From the NCBI GenBank assembly GCA_031771865.1, contig JASISA010000026.1, positions 682,001-746,000 of the forward strand: DNA of 64,000 nt. The letters run 5' to 3'. Position numbers and translations under genes: made by a program. The DNA comes from Nothophaeocryptopus gaeumannii. Its lineage: Eukaryota > Ascomycota > Dothideomycetes > Mycosphaerellales > Mycosphaerellaceae. The notes under the pieces are model-generated. The model was given only the letters and a program-made list of their open reading frames with translations, was not told where the DNA came from and made no database searches. Below are positions 51,929 through 63,042 of this stretch, piece by piece (the stretch's first letter is position 1; each line of letters begins with the position of its first letter).

Positions 51929-52554
51929 ATGCTCGGCCGTTTCAGGTCCACGTGGGATTCTGTGCCAGTGCCCGCAGCCACCCTTAAGGCACCGTAAGGA
52001 CCATCTTCTTCACCGCACGCAACACACTCAAGAGGCTACGAGAACGAGCAGCTTGACACCATAGCACGACCAAGCCCATCGTCTCCCAAACTCCCCACCG
52101 AGGAGCTAGGCAATCTAGACCTCAAGCCCGACAAAGAGAACTCCACCCCGACTACTACCTCTACCTCCGCCGAAGACCCGCCCTTCGTCGAGGACCCTCC
52201 ACCTTCTACTGAACGCCGGCGAACAGTCAGAGGCAGGATCAAAATGCAGAACATCAGGGCGAAGATCAAGAGGAAGTTGTCTTTGCACGACAAGAACCGT
52301 ACACACTCTCAAAGCTTGCAACCTCCAGCAGACCGCTGACATGCACAGCAAATATCGACGAATACCAAGGGCCCGAGGAGGTCGACGAGGAGACTACTGG
52401 ACACCTCCACCGCGATATCACTGAAGCGGAAGAGAAGGGCTATGAAACTGGCAAGCCGGGTAGCTTTTTGAACAAGCTCATCATGCACGGAAATAAGAAG
52501 ACGGAGGAGCAAATGGCGAGGGAGGCTCAGCTTTCTAGCCAGAATGCTAAGTAG
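51929..52554 (+). CDS. Unknown small conserved-type protein
   Basis: Three exons (51929-51993, 52033-52298, 52349-52554) join with correct phases to 178 residues starting MLGRFRSTWDSVPVPAATLK. The middle is proline/serine/threonine-rich with a basic patch (R-R-R-T-V-R-G-R-I-K-M-Q-N-I-R-A-K-I-K-R-K). The C-terminal part is E-E-V-D-E-E-T-T-G-H-L-H-R-D-I-T-E-A-E-E-K-G-Y-E, then P-G-S-F-L-N-K-L-I-M-H-G. This G-x-L-x-K-L-I-x-H-G end looks like a conserved motif, but I cannot name a family. Intron 1 is 39 bp, short but with a good GTAAGG donor. Confidence 0.6.
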
Positions 52555-52976
52555 GATTAGATTCTGAGAGAGAGGGAAAGAGCGACCGACACCAGACGGA
52601 CAATGATGAAGAGCTCGAACGGTTTGGTTCTTGACGTGAATTGGCATGCATGAATGGTTCGCATATGTGCTATCATCCAGACTCGGCAGGGCTGATAGGA
52701 CGGGTCAGATAGGAATCAGCAATGCAAATTGCTTGAATGCTTACACAGTAGGTAGTGCAATAATACCTACATCGTTTACGAGACCGCTTTCGCCCTACTC
52801 TATACACCGTGGAAGCTCTGAGCGTAGGTGTGGAGAAGGATACCACTACCACCTCGCTAAGAGGGGTCCATCACCAAGTATAGTAAGCTCGACATCTGTA
52901 GTCCACTTCAGCCGCACAATAGTGGTGAGATCCATGCGAAAGTATTTGGCGAGCTGTAAAGCTAGGTATATCAAAG
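52555..52976. other. Spacer, no gene recognised
   Basis: This 0.42 kb lies between two plus-strand genes and should contain the promoter of the alpha/beta hydrolase. Confidence 0.4.
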
Positions 52977-53801
52977 ATGAGCCACCCTATGACTACTCCA
53001 CATGCAGAATCATTTTACAAAATGGCGTCTGAAGAACTCCCTACAATCCTCCTCATCCTCGGCGCCTTCACCACACCGGCGTGCTACGACTACCTCGCCC
53101 CCCATCTCGACAAGGCCGGATACCCAGTCGTCCGCGCTTCTTTAATAACGACAAACCCTCCACCTGAAGATCTTGAAACCTGCACTGCAGAGAAAGAAGG
53201 TCTGCACCTCTTGAATACCTACCTCCTTCCTTTGATTGAAGAGCAAGAAAAACAAGTCATCGTATTTGCACACTCTTTCGGCGCGACATCTTGTAGTGGT
53301 GGGAAGCACGAGTTGGTGAGGAGTAGTAGGGAGAAAAAAGGATTCAGAGGAGGTGTCCTGGGAATCGTGTACATCTCCAATGCGTTCTGTAAAGATGGAG
53401 AAGATCAACTCGGTTCACTAGGAGGTGTCTGCCCACCTTTCTGCGCAACGGGAAACCCCTCCCAAGGGCTGGTCAGTTTTTCGCCTATAATCGAAACGCT
53501 CTACAATGATGTCGAGCCTTCATTGGCGAAAGAGTTAGCGGAGGGACATCTCCCGCAAGCGCAGGCGGTTTTTGCCACGCCGGTCAAGGAGCCGCTTTGG
53601 GAGGATCGGGAGTTGGATGGTGGGAAGAGGGTGTATATTTTGACGAAGTTGGATCAGACGTTTCCGCCTGTTGTTCAGGAGATGTTGGTGAAGGGGAGTG
53701 GTGTTGAGTGGGATGTGAAGGAGGTTGAGGCGGGACATTGTGGGTTTATTGCGAAGGCGGAGGATGTTGCTGGGGTGATTGTTGAGGTGGCGAGGAGGTA
53801 G
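52977..53801 (+). CDS. Alpha/beta hydrolase
   Basis: A 274-residue single exon (259 if started at MASEELPTIL, 53022, which fits better). The fold is of the AB_hydrolase_6 type: I-L-L-I-L-G-A-F (oxyanion strand), V-I-V-F-A-H-S-F-G-A (nucleophile Ser), V-Y-I-L-T-K-L-D-Q-T (acid strand) and E-A-G-H-C-G-F (His). There is no signal peptide, so it is cytosolic. Such enzymes are often esterases or hydrolases of secondary metabolites; no neighbour suggests a substrate. Confidence 0.85.
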   Translation: MSHPMTTPHAESFYKMASEELPTILLILGAFTTPACYDYLAPHLDKAGYPVVRASLITTNPPPEDLETCTAEKEGLHLLNTYLLPLIEEQEKQVIVFAHSFGATSCSGGKHELVRSSREKKGFRGGVLGIVYISNAFCKDGEDQLGSLGGVCPPFCATGNPSQGLVSFSPIIETLYNDVEPSLAKELAEGHLPQAQAVFATPVKEPLWEDRELDGGKRVYILTKLDQTFPPVVQEMLVKGSGVEWDVKEVEAGHCGFIAKAEDVAGVIVEVARR

Positions 53802-55095
53802 GTGTGAGGAAAGACGCAGTTTCCATGAAACGGTCCTTGGTGATGCTGCATCGAAGCAGCTAGGTCGTTTCTGCATTTTCCATTCTGCTGCTGGATGACT
53901 ATGCATGCCTTGATAGACCTCGAAGGGTATGGGATCTTTTCTGCGTAAGCGACCTGGGAGCTTAGATTAGTTGGCGTCGGCCGAGACTGACCCTTTGAGC
54001 GTGTTCTCATCAAAAGACGTTCGTCGATTGCAGGTCCATCGCATCTAGATCACGCAGCTAATGGGAAAGAAGATGGAACATTTGAATGTCATCCTATACT
54101 GCGGCTTGTCGGCCCGGATGGTCGTCATCAAGCACGTTTTGCTTGGCAAGACAACGTTGATGGTGTTTACCAGGGATGACTTTTCGACATCGGACGCGAC
54201 TCCATCTCATGTCCTCTCCAGAAGCTTCAAAAGCATGAGCATCACCCTCCCATACTGCTTCCGTCCTCTGTGATATCCTCTTCGGTGGTCGTGGAGATGG
54301 TCGCATACCGCAAGCTTCCGGTAACCCGCCTCGGCCTGGATACTGCGGCGTCGTCCTTCATGTAGAGCACCCTTGGGACCGCCCACCATGACGCGCAGGA
54401 GCAACGCTGTCGAGTCGACTAACCAGGTACAATGCCGCGATTGTCCTAGAGTTAACCTTCCCCGCACAGGGCCACAGATCAATCAGATACCCGTTCAGGT
54501 ACACGTTCTGTCCGCCGGGAACATTCTTCTCCCTCGCCAAGATGCTTCTTCACGCATTTCGCTTGCCTGCCACAGCATCAATGCCGAGCCATCAGCATCT
54601 CAGGACCTCCTGCTATGTTCTACGAACATGATGACGCCCCTGGTCAGCGATTCATGCCGCTAAACGTCACCGATATGGGACCTCAAAACGTTGTTTCCAA
54701 ATGGTCCCCACCTGATCGGGCCACGTTGTCTGGTTCCGGGACAGCGCGGTTGAGGAACTGCAGTTCTGCCAGTCATGCTGGACCACTATTTTGAGGATTT
54801 CGTCCCAGCGATGGTTTGTAAAAGTGGAGTGCCTGCAATTGCCGCAGACGTCTACTGTGGGTAGTCCGGGACAAAGAACAGCTACCCTCTGCAATTGGAC
54901 AATGGAACCATTGACCCTTGCTACTTCCCAGAGACGTTTTTTTGACGGGATCTTATGCACAGTGCCCTGCATCGATGGCTACCGTCACTTCCCTCTCCGT
55001 GGAAACTTTTGTCTTACTACAAATTCATCTGACATTCACTTACGATACGTTCAATCTCCATCTACTCCCCTCAGCATAACAGTCGCAGTGCAACG
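53802..55095. other. Gene-poor spacer upstream of EGT1
   Basis: This 1.29 kb shows only short ORFs without domain or splice support. The last few hundred bases before 55096 are the likely EGT1 promoter and leader. Confidence 0.4.
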
Positions 55096-57948
55096 ATGGG
55101 CTCGATTCCCGAGACCGAAAAAGCTTTCATGCCGGGGATCATCGATATCCGCAGCGATGCAGAGGGCATTGAGCTGAAGCAGCTCATTATGGACGGCCTC
55201 AAGGCCGAAGCAGGAGCTGAAAAGACACTGCCAACACTTCTGCTGTACGACAACAAGGGCCTCAAGCTCTTCGAGCAAATTACGTACTTGGACCAGTATT
55301 ACTTGACTGGTGACGAGATAGCCGTTCTTGAACAACATGCGGACCGCATGGCAGAAAGAATACCCAATAACTCCATGGTCGTTGAGCTGGGCAGCGGGTA
55401 ACACGACACCCCTTCCCAAGCTGGACGTCCTGGACGTGATGTACTAACTGCACAAACAGCAACCTACGCAAGGTAAAAATACTGCTGGACGCACTGGAAA
55501 GAGACGGCAAGAATATCAACTACTACGCCTTGGATTTGATGCAGTCAGAGCTGGAACGCACCCTGGCTGCAGTACCGACAGGCGTGTTCAAGCATGTGAA
55601 GTGCTTCGGTCTGTGGGGAACCTATGATGATGGGCTGGAATGGCTGAAGCTTCCCGAACAGGCTGCCAAGCCGAAGGCCATTCTGTCCATGGGGAGTTCA
55701 ATCGGCAACTTCACGCGTGAAGAGGCTGTCGGGTTTATCGCGCAGTACGCTCAAATCCTCAAGCCAACCGACTCTCTCATTATCGGACTAGACGCTTGCC
55801 AGGATCCGGAGCAGGTTTACCACGCATACAACGACAGGGTTGGAACTACTCATGCATTTACGATGAACGGCCTGCATCATGCGAACCATCTCCTCGGCTA
55901 CGAAGCTTTCCATATCGATGACTGGAAAGCCCATGGCCAGTATGATTCCATAGGCGAGCGCCACCAAGCCTTCGTGGTACCGAACATTGATCTCGAGGTT
56001 GAGGGTATCCCTATCAAGCAAGGTGAGATGATACGCATTGAGGAAAGCTACAAGTACAACCACGCCCAGGCTGCGCAGCTGTGGTTAGCCGCGGGCGTCA
56101 TAGAAGCCGCCTCATGGACCAATCAAAAAGGCTCGTATGGTGAGTGGCCCCACCTCTCACACCTCCCTTTTGTCATGGTTTGGAATCTGTGGAATCCGGG
56201 CCGGACCTTGTCAGAACATTCGCTCTGACATCCAGTAACATAAACATTTGACTGACTACTCCCCTACAGCTCTGCATATGCTCACACGCCCAGCCGAGAT
56301 GTTTTCGACAAATCCTGAAGCGTACGCATTACACCCAGTGCCAAGCTTGGAAGAATGGAAGGGCCTTTGGGCGCTCTGGGACAAAGTCACGCGCCAAATG
56401 ATTCCAGATGAGGAATTGCTTGAAAAGCCAATCAAGCTAAGGAATGCATGCATCTTCTATCTTGGCCATATCCCTACCTTCTTTGACATCAAGATCAGCG
56501 AGGCAACAGGACTCCCACTCACCGAGCCGGCGTGGTTTAAGAGTATCTTTGAACGTGGCATCGATCCGGATGTTGACAATCCGGAGAAATGCCATGCCCA
56601 CAGCGAGATCCCTGATGATTGGCCCGAGCTCAGTCTGATTCTTCAGCACCAGGAGAGGGTCCGAGAGCGAGTCCGTGAATTCTACAAGTCTGGTCAGGCA
56701 TATAACGACAACTGGATCGGACGTGCTATGTGGCTCGGCTTTGAGCACGAGCTTATGCACTTGGAGACGCTCATGTACATGCTGATCCAATCAGAGAAGA
56801 CCAATGCTCCTGAGGGTGTTGTAAAGCCTGATTTTGAGCAGCTTGCTTCTCGAGCGAAGAAGGAGACAGTGCCAAATCAATGGTTTGACATCCCAGAGCA
56901 GACTTTCGCCATCGGCATTGACGATCCAGAAACGCCTGATGGGCCCGTGCGTCAGTTCGGTTGGGACGTGGAGAAGCCGGCATATACTGTAAAGGTGCCG
57001 GCGTTCAAGGCGCAAGGTCGCCCTATCACCAACGGCGAGTACGCGCGATACCTCCAGGCAACGAAGACGTCTGCTGTCCCTCCTTCCTGGATCGAACCGA
57101 ACAAACGAGACAGCGGCATCAACGGAGGGTCCAATGGTGTCAACGGCGACGTCAAAACCCCCGTCGACTTTGATGAGTTCATCCAAGGCAAGTCCGTGCG
57201 TTCTCTTTATGGTCCGGTTCCGTTGAAGTTTGCTCTCGACTGGCCTGTGTCAGCATCTTACGACGAGCTAAATGGATGCGCCCAATACATGGGTGGACGA
57301 ATTCCCACCCACGAAGAGTCTCGAAGCATCTACAAGTACGCTGCCGTCCTGAAGCAAAAGGAGATAGAGAAGGCACTCGGAAAGACGATTCCAGCAGTCA
57401 ATAGCCACCTCGTCAATGAAGGTGTGGAGGAGTCCCCGCCATCCAAGCCTTCCATCAACGGAACCGGCGCCAATGCCGGTTCCATTTACGATGCAAGGGA
57501 GCACTACGTTGACCTCGGTGAGGCTAATGTGGGCTTTAAGCATTGGCACCCGATGCCTGTCACTCCGCACGGCAACGAGCTGGCGGGACAGGCTGAGATG
57601 GGAGGACTTTGGGAATGGACTAGCTCTCCTCTGAAGAAGACAGCTGGGTTCGAGCCCATGAAGCTTTATCCTGCTTACAGTGGTAAGTATTATGAACTTT
57701 GGCTCTGGAGTTTCAATTACCTGACGACCTATCACAGACGACTTCTACGATGATAAGCATAACATCGTGCTGGGAGGCTCTTGGGCTACTCATCCGAGAT
57801 TTGCTGGTCGCAAGTCAGTGTAAGTGAAGTCTTCTTGAAGCTGGATGTGAAGAAGCGAGAACGTGGGCTGACCCTGTCTAGTGTCAACTGGTATCAGCGC
57901 AACTACCAGTATGTCTGGGCTGGAGCTCGCCTTGTCAAGGATAATTGA
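55096..57948 (+). CDS. EGT1: Ergothioneine biosynthesis protein 1
   Basis: Five exons (55096-55397, 55460-56139, 56270-57682, 57738-57819, 57882-57948) encode 847 residues. The N-terminal EgtD-like domain (about 30-340) has L-Y-D-N-K-G-L-K-L-F-E-Q-I-T, V-V-E-L-G-S-G-N-L-R-K (SAM site, split by intron 1) and L-S-M-G-S-S-I-G-N-F. The C-terminal EgtB-like part has a DinB-type iron site H-E-L-M-H-L-E (HX3HXE) and the FGE-sulfatase domain with W-E-W-T-S-S-P, L-G-G-S-W-A-T-H-P and the N-Y-Q-Y-V-W-A-G-A-R end. The enzyme trimethylates histidine to hercynine and then makes hercynylcysteine sulfoxide with O2. Ergothioneine is an antioxidant thiol of fungi. Confidence 0.95.
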
Positions 57949-59587
57949 GCCTACCTATCTGCATGCTGCAACCTAACAACAGAGAAACGAAAAGCAATGA
58001 TTTTTTGATGAAATTCATTGCTTTAGATGTAGTACTTCCACAAATTTGAACACGATCCTTTCGACGTTCTTCAGGTGCTTCACATGATGCACATACCACA
58101 TGGAACTGAGTGATGAAAGGCGAGGTTGACATGTGATAGACCATCGGACGACCGATGCCACATGCCGAGAACCACATCCTGAGGTAGCCTCCAATGAAGC
58201 CATCTAGCGTATTTGCATCAGCGGGAATGACACTCTAATGGCCAATGGCATTTGTCAGAATCGATAATGGACCCAGACTCTTTCGCCCAGAGCCGGAGGA
58301 CTTCATTGAAGAACGACCTGAGCATCTCTTGAGAGGTAGTTTCTACTGTGCATACATCAGCAGGGATTGATTTTTTACCTCTGGGACTGGGCTGAATTAG
58401 CCGGGAAACCAAAATTCTCTTGCACGAGTACAGAGGTCTCACCGAGAGAAGACCTGAGGATCTCTCGAGAGCAAGCTTCGACTACGCATTCCATATCAAG
58501 GACAGTTTCCCAACGATGTTGGACAAATGGATAACGTATGTTGGCATTGATATTTGTCCTTGACCACATAGGATTTTGCTTTGCCAGGTGTCTACACGCT
58601 ACATTTGGTCAAACCTATGATTCAAAAGAGAATTACATGGGAAGGGAGTACAAAGAAGAACATGCAAGACTCGGCTCCGCCTGTGATTCCAGAATGAACC
58701 ACATGGAGCCGACTTTGAGACAGGCTGCAGTCGGCTTGAGCTGGTCCGTGCCCTAGAATCCCTGCAGGTAAGTGAAAGCTTGCAATCACGAGTTGACGCG
58801 ATGCTTGCATGTGCGAGAGCCGCAGCAACCAGCCCTGGTCCCGCACGCGTCGCAATGTTACACAAAAACATCAACATTATCCAACGGTTACATCATATTC
58901 CACGGGCCCGATATCTCGGCAACTGACGCACCTACCCGCTTTGCTGCTGCAACAGTTCCGAGCATCCTGGCCTTTGCTGTCAGGACAGACGCCTTTACCG
59001 CTTCTTCTCCAAATGCGAGGTTGACCTTGGCTTCTTGCTCAGCGTGAGTATTGACGCCAGACCGAGATCCCGAAGTCGGCCTTCTCCCGGCCCGAGCTGC
59101 TGAATTGCTCAGAGACAGAGACGTTTCGGCTCGGTCTCCCACCTCCCGAATGTTCGGCCGTGCGTTAGGATAATGAGACCTCAACTTCACCTGAGGGGCA
59201 GTCCCGAAACCAAACACTCCCGTCGCCCGCTGTCCCGACTCCCACCTACAAATTGCCCTGCTTGACTAACTCTCAACTTCTCCCAAACTGCAGAGCAACG
59301 ATCCGGTCCAGCTACCCTGAGACTAGCTGCCAGCTGCAGGCTCCCACCTCTTTTCCAGCACGACCCACCAGGTTGTGGAGGTGCCTCGTTTGTCACAACA
59401 ATACGCTCTTCAATACCAATGCACACCTCGACCTCCACCACTCACAACGCACGCAGTTTTCCAATTGTCCGCTTCGGAAGAGCTCGAAAGCAGACTCGCC
59501 AGCCTAGATCATCGAGGCTGCCCATCACGCAAAGAAGGCAGCAAACACCAAGCACCGACCAAAGGAACAGGCCAAGGCGAAGTCGAG
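57949..59587. other. Gene-poor spacer with a degenerate direct repeat
   Basis: This 1.64 kb has no gene I trust. Segments at about 58310-58352 and 58448-58489 resemble each other (GAC-CTGAG-ATCTCT-GAGAG... pattern, spacing 138 bp). On the minus strand they read V-C-T-V-E-T-T-S-Q-E-M-L-R-S and E-C-V-V-E-A-C-S-R-E-I-L-R-S, so an eroded duplicated coding segment is possible. Confidence 0.35.
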
Positions 59588-60926
59588 ATGCCTCAAGATC
59601 TGTTCAAGTGGAACGACGGCGGCGTACTTAGTGAGTCACATCCCCAAGCCTCGACTGGGCCTACTGACTCTGCTTCTCTTAGAACACCACTGCCCAATAT
59701 GCGAAACCCCCCTCTCCCATGACAAGTGCCGCACCGTTTGCCTTGGCAAGCATGTCGAATGGTGCTCACGCTACCACAGCCTGTTCCGCATGAACTGGAG
59801 TTCCCGCTGCATTCCCTGTAAGAACTGCGATGAGCAGCATGAGAAGAGACACCGAGAGATTGCAGAGATCTTGCTGAAGATCAGAAAGCTCAAGGCACAA
59901 GAGGAGGCGGCGGCGCTAGAAACGTTGCTCCGCTCACCGATTTCACCTCGCACACCCCGAACACCTCTCACAGCTGAGGCCTTGAACACAGTCGATGGAC
60001 TGGTGTCGCCGCTCACAGAGACCAAGATCTCCAAGAGAGAGCGGAAGGCTGCGAAGAAGTTTGCCAAGAATATGGAGCGGGACAAGGTGGTGACGACGGA
60101 GGATATCAAGACCGTGGCAGATATCCTCCACCCACAGCCGAAGGAAGATGAGATCGCAGCCGATGAGCTGGCAGAGATCGAGCGAAACCTCAAGTTCAAC
60201 AACAGCACCTGCAATTCCAAGCCAGTCCGCCACGACTACATCATCCAGGAGAAGGGCGGCAGGCTTCAAGTCGACGATCGAGAAGTCACACGTCTGCTAG
60301 TGGCCCTAGACGTGGATCCAAACGCGGCTGGCAAGGAGGGTCAGCTGGTCCGAGAGCTGGCAGCGGCTATGCAGAAAGACATGGTCCACTTCCACGACGA
60401 GCTGAAGAACACGGCGCGAGAGAAGGCAGGCTTCTGGCGATGGGCGAACAAACGGAACTTCCGCGAGCGGGTTGAGAATGGTAAGGAATGGAGTGATAAG
60501 CACAGCCGGCCTAGCGTTTCCAGCCCATCCACCGAAACCCAACCTGAGAAACGTCGCGAGAGTGCTGCCACTACTGAGACGGAGACTGAAGACGATGGCT
60601 CCACCTCCCGCAGTAACAGTATCGACACTCCGAGCTTGACCCACTCCGCCGGCACAGCTCTGACGACTCCGTCGAGCAAGGCAGCTGTACCGTCATCCTC
60701 TGGCAGCAAGCGCCCACCTCTCCGAGTTCAGATTCTAGAAGGCAAGGAGAACGCCAAGCCAGAGGCTGATGACGATGGATGGGAGACCGTTGGCAAGAAG
60801 ACGCTCCCGCCTAAGAGCGCGGGCATGGTGAAGCTATCCGGTAATGGAGGTCTGCGCCACTTCCAGGAGAAGCCAAAGGGCAAGTATGAGGCGTTGTCGT
60901 GGGCGGATGTCGCTAAGGATGATTAA
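59588..60926 (+). CDS. Unknown protein with N-terminal Cys/His zinc-binding region
   Basis: Exon 1 (59588-59630, MPQDLFKWNDGGVL) and exon 2 (59683-60926) join in phase 1 to 428 residues. The N-terminal 60 residues have C-P-I-C-E-T-P-L-S, C-R-T-V-C-L-G-K-H, W-C-S-R-Y-H and C-I-P-C-K-N-C-D-E-Q-H, enough for two or three zinc ions. A long helical lysine/glutamate-rich middle (H-R-E-I-A-E-I-L-L-K-I-R-K-L) follows, then low-complexity Ser/Thr/Pro and a conserved-looking end D-D-G-W-E-T-V-G-K-K and Y-E-A-L-S-W-A-D-V-A-K. I do not recognise the family. A nuclear or RNA-linked role is possible. Confidence 0.65.
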
Positions 60927-61485
60927 TCCATCCTCGCGGCTGCGGGTCATCATGGCTATGAAGGAGTCCTCGAGACCCCATCTCATCGGTAAGTCTTGAA
61001 AGCCTTTGAGGCAGGTTCTTGTACGATTATGGCAGAAGGCATCACTGCCTTTCTTGGGTCTTGGTCGAGCATGGAGTGGCTTGATAGAGGCAAGGGCAAA
61101 GAGCGAAGGGGCTAGAGTTGCTCCACGCAGCTCCAGACTGGACTGAAGTAGCGATCAAAACATCCACTGGCTGGACCGTGAGTTCTCTTTTCTCTTTTCT
61201 GCTGATTGTTCCTTCCTGTGTGATGCCCATGTGAAAGTGACGTCTCGAGTGAGCCGTTGCCAAGAAGAGATTTACCGGATAGATCCGATATCGATAGACA
61301 GGGATATGCGTATTTGCAGAAGACCTTCGTTTTGAAATCTGTGGCGCATATCTTCACTAACACACAAGACTCATTTGCACTCACGCCTTGCACAAACCCT
61401 CAGAAACTCTCCTCTCAGACATCATACACTTTCGCTGCACATACACCTCGCCGACTGAGCACGACACCCAAACAAGTCGTCCATC
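60927..61485. other. Spacer upstream of NMD3
   Basis: This 0.56 kb contains the 3' end of the preceding gene and the NMD3 promoter. No gene recognised. Confidence 0.4.
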
Positions 61486-63042
61486 ATGTCGATGGAAATC
61501 GACTCCACCGTTCCCCTCGAACAACGAACGACGACTGCCGCTACAGTGCTCTGTTACAACTGCGGTGCCGCCATAGATGGCACACAGGCGGCGGGAGCAC
61601 TCTGCTCAGACTGCCTGAAACTCACAGTCGACATCACATCTGGGATTGAGCGAGATGGCATCCTTCTCATGTGCAGAGACTGCGACAGATGGCACTCACC
61701 TCCCACAACATGGGTCGTCGCACCGCCAGAGTCACGAGAGCTTCTTGCGCTATGTTTACGTAAAATTCGAGGACTGAATAAGACGAGAATCATCGATGCG
61801 AGCTTTATCTGGACTGAGCCCCATTCTCGGAGGGTGAAGGTGAAGATCACGGTGCAACAAGAGGCGATGGCGGGGACAATATTACAGCAGACTTTCGATG
61901 TGGAGTTTGTGCAGCAGTATAAGCAGTGTCCGGATTGTCAGAAGTCATACACACACAACACATGGAAAGCAGTGGTGCAAGTCAGGCAGAAGGTGTCGCA
62001 TAAGAGGACGTTCTTGTATTTGGAGCAGCTTATCTTGAAACAAGGCGCACACAAGGAGACGATCAACATCAAGGAAGTGCCGAACGGAATCGATTTCTAC
62101 TTTGCGGAACGAAATAATGCGGAAAAATTCGTGGATTTCCTGCATTCGAATGCACCGGTGAAGACGAAGAAGGCCCAGGAACTGATTTCGATGGATGTGC
62201 ATACGAGCGACAAGCGGTATAAGTTCACATACTCATGCGAGCTTGTACCAATTTGCAAAGACGACTTGGTGGCCCTGCCCATCAAGCTGGCCAAACAGAT
62301 TGGCAACATCTCTCCACTTACACTCTGCTATCGCGTTGGCACAGCAGTCAATCTTCTCGATCCCAACACCTTGCAAATATCCGACCTCAGCACACCGATC
62401 TACTGGCGGACACCATTTGCGCCTCTCGCAGACTCGCAGGACCTGGTAGAATTCGTCGTCATGGATATCGAACCCATAGGACCTCAAAAAGGACGCTTCC
62501 TGCTTGCCGAGGCTACAGTCGTCAAGGCTTCTGACTTTGGCGTCAATGACACCGAATACCTCGTGCGAACACATCTCGGCAGTATCTTGAATGCGGGAGA
62601 CAGCGTCATGGGCTACCACCTCTCCAACACACAGTTCAACAACCCAAATTGGGAAGCCCTCGAAGAATCAAAACAATACTCTGGCACCATACCCGACGTG
62701 ATATTAGTCAAGAAGCACTTCACTGGCCGCAAGAAGAAGAGCAACCGCAACTGGAAGCTGAAGCGTATGGCGCGTGAGGAGAACGATATGAAGCCTAGGA
62801 AACAAGATGTCGATAGAGATGAGCTTGACTACGAGCAATTCTTGCAGGATCTAGAGGCCGACCCGGAGTTGAGGCAGGGATTGAACATGTACAAGAATCC
62901 CGATGCTCAGCGGGCGGCAGAGACTATGAGTGAGATGGAGACGGATGGGGAGGATGATGGGTTGGAGATTCCGATGGATCAGTTGATTGATGAGATGGAG
63001 GATATGGGGATGGAGGGTGGGGCGGATAGTGATGAGGAGTGA
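61486..63042 (+). CDS. NMD3: 60S ribosomal export protein NMD3
   Basis: An intronless 518-residue protein. The N-terminal zinc region has C-Y-N-C-G, C-S-D-C, C-R-D-C-D-R-W and C-P-D-C-Q-K-S-Y, the eL22-like middle follows with W-K-A-V-V-Q-V-R-Q-K-V-S-H-K-R-T-F, and the SH3/OB part includes I-S-P-L-T-L-C-Y-R-V-G. The acidic C-terminus carries leucine-rich, NES-like stretches (M-D-Q-L-I-D-E-M-E-D-M). Nmd3 is the adaptor that loads Crm1 onto 60S subunits for nuclear export. Single exon, length fits the family. Confidence 0.95.
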   Translation: MSMEIDSTVPLEQRTTTAATVLCYNCGAAIDGTQAAGALCSDCLKLTVDITSGIERDGILLMCRDCDRWHSPPTTWVVAPPESRELLALCLRKIRGLNKTRIIDASFIWTEPHSRRVKVKITVQQEAMAGTILQQTFDVEFVQQYKQCPDCQKSYTHNTWKAVVQVRQKVSHKRTFLYLEQLILKQGAHKETINIKEVPNGIDFYFAERNNAEKFVDFLHSNAPVKTKKAQELISMDVHTSDKRYKFTYSCELVPICKDDLVALPIKLAKQIGNISPLTLCYRVGTAVNLLDPNTLQISDLSTPIYWRTPFAPLADSQDLVEFVVMDIEPIGPQKGRFLLAEATVVKASDFGVNDTEYLVRTHLGSILNAGDSVMGYHLSNTQFNNPNWEALEESKQYSGTIPDVILVKKHFTGRKKKSNRNWKLKRMAREENDMKPRKQDVDRDELDYEQFLQDLEADPELRQGLNMYKNPDAQRAAETMSEMETDGEDDGLEIPMDQLIDEMEDMGMEGGADSDEE

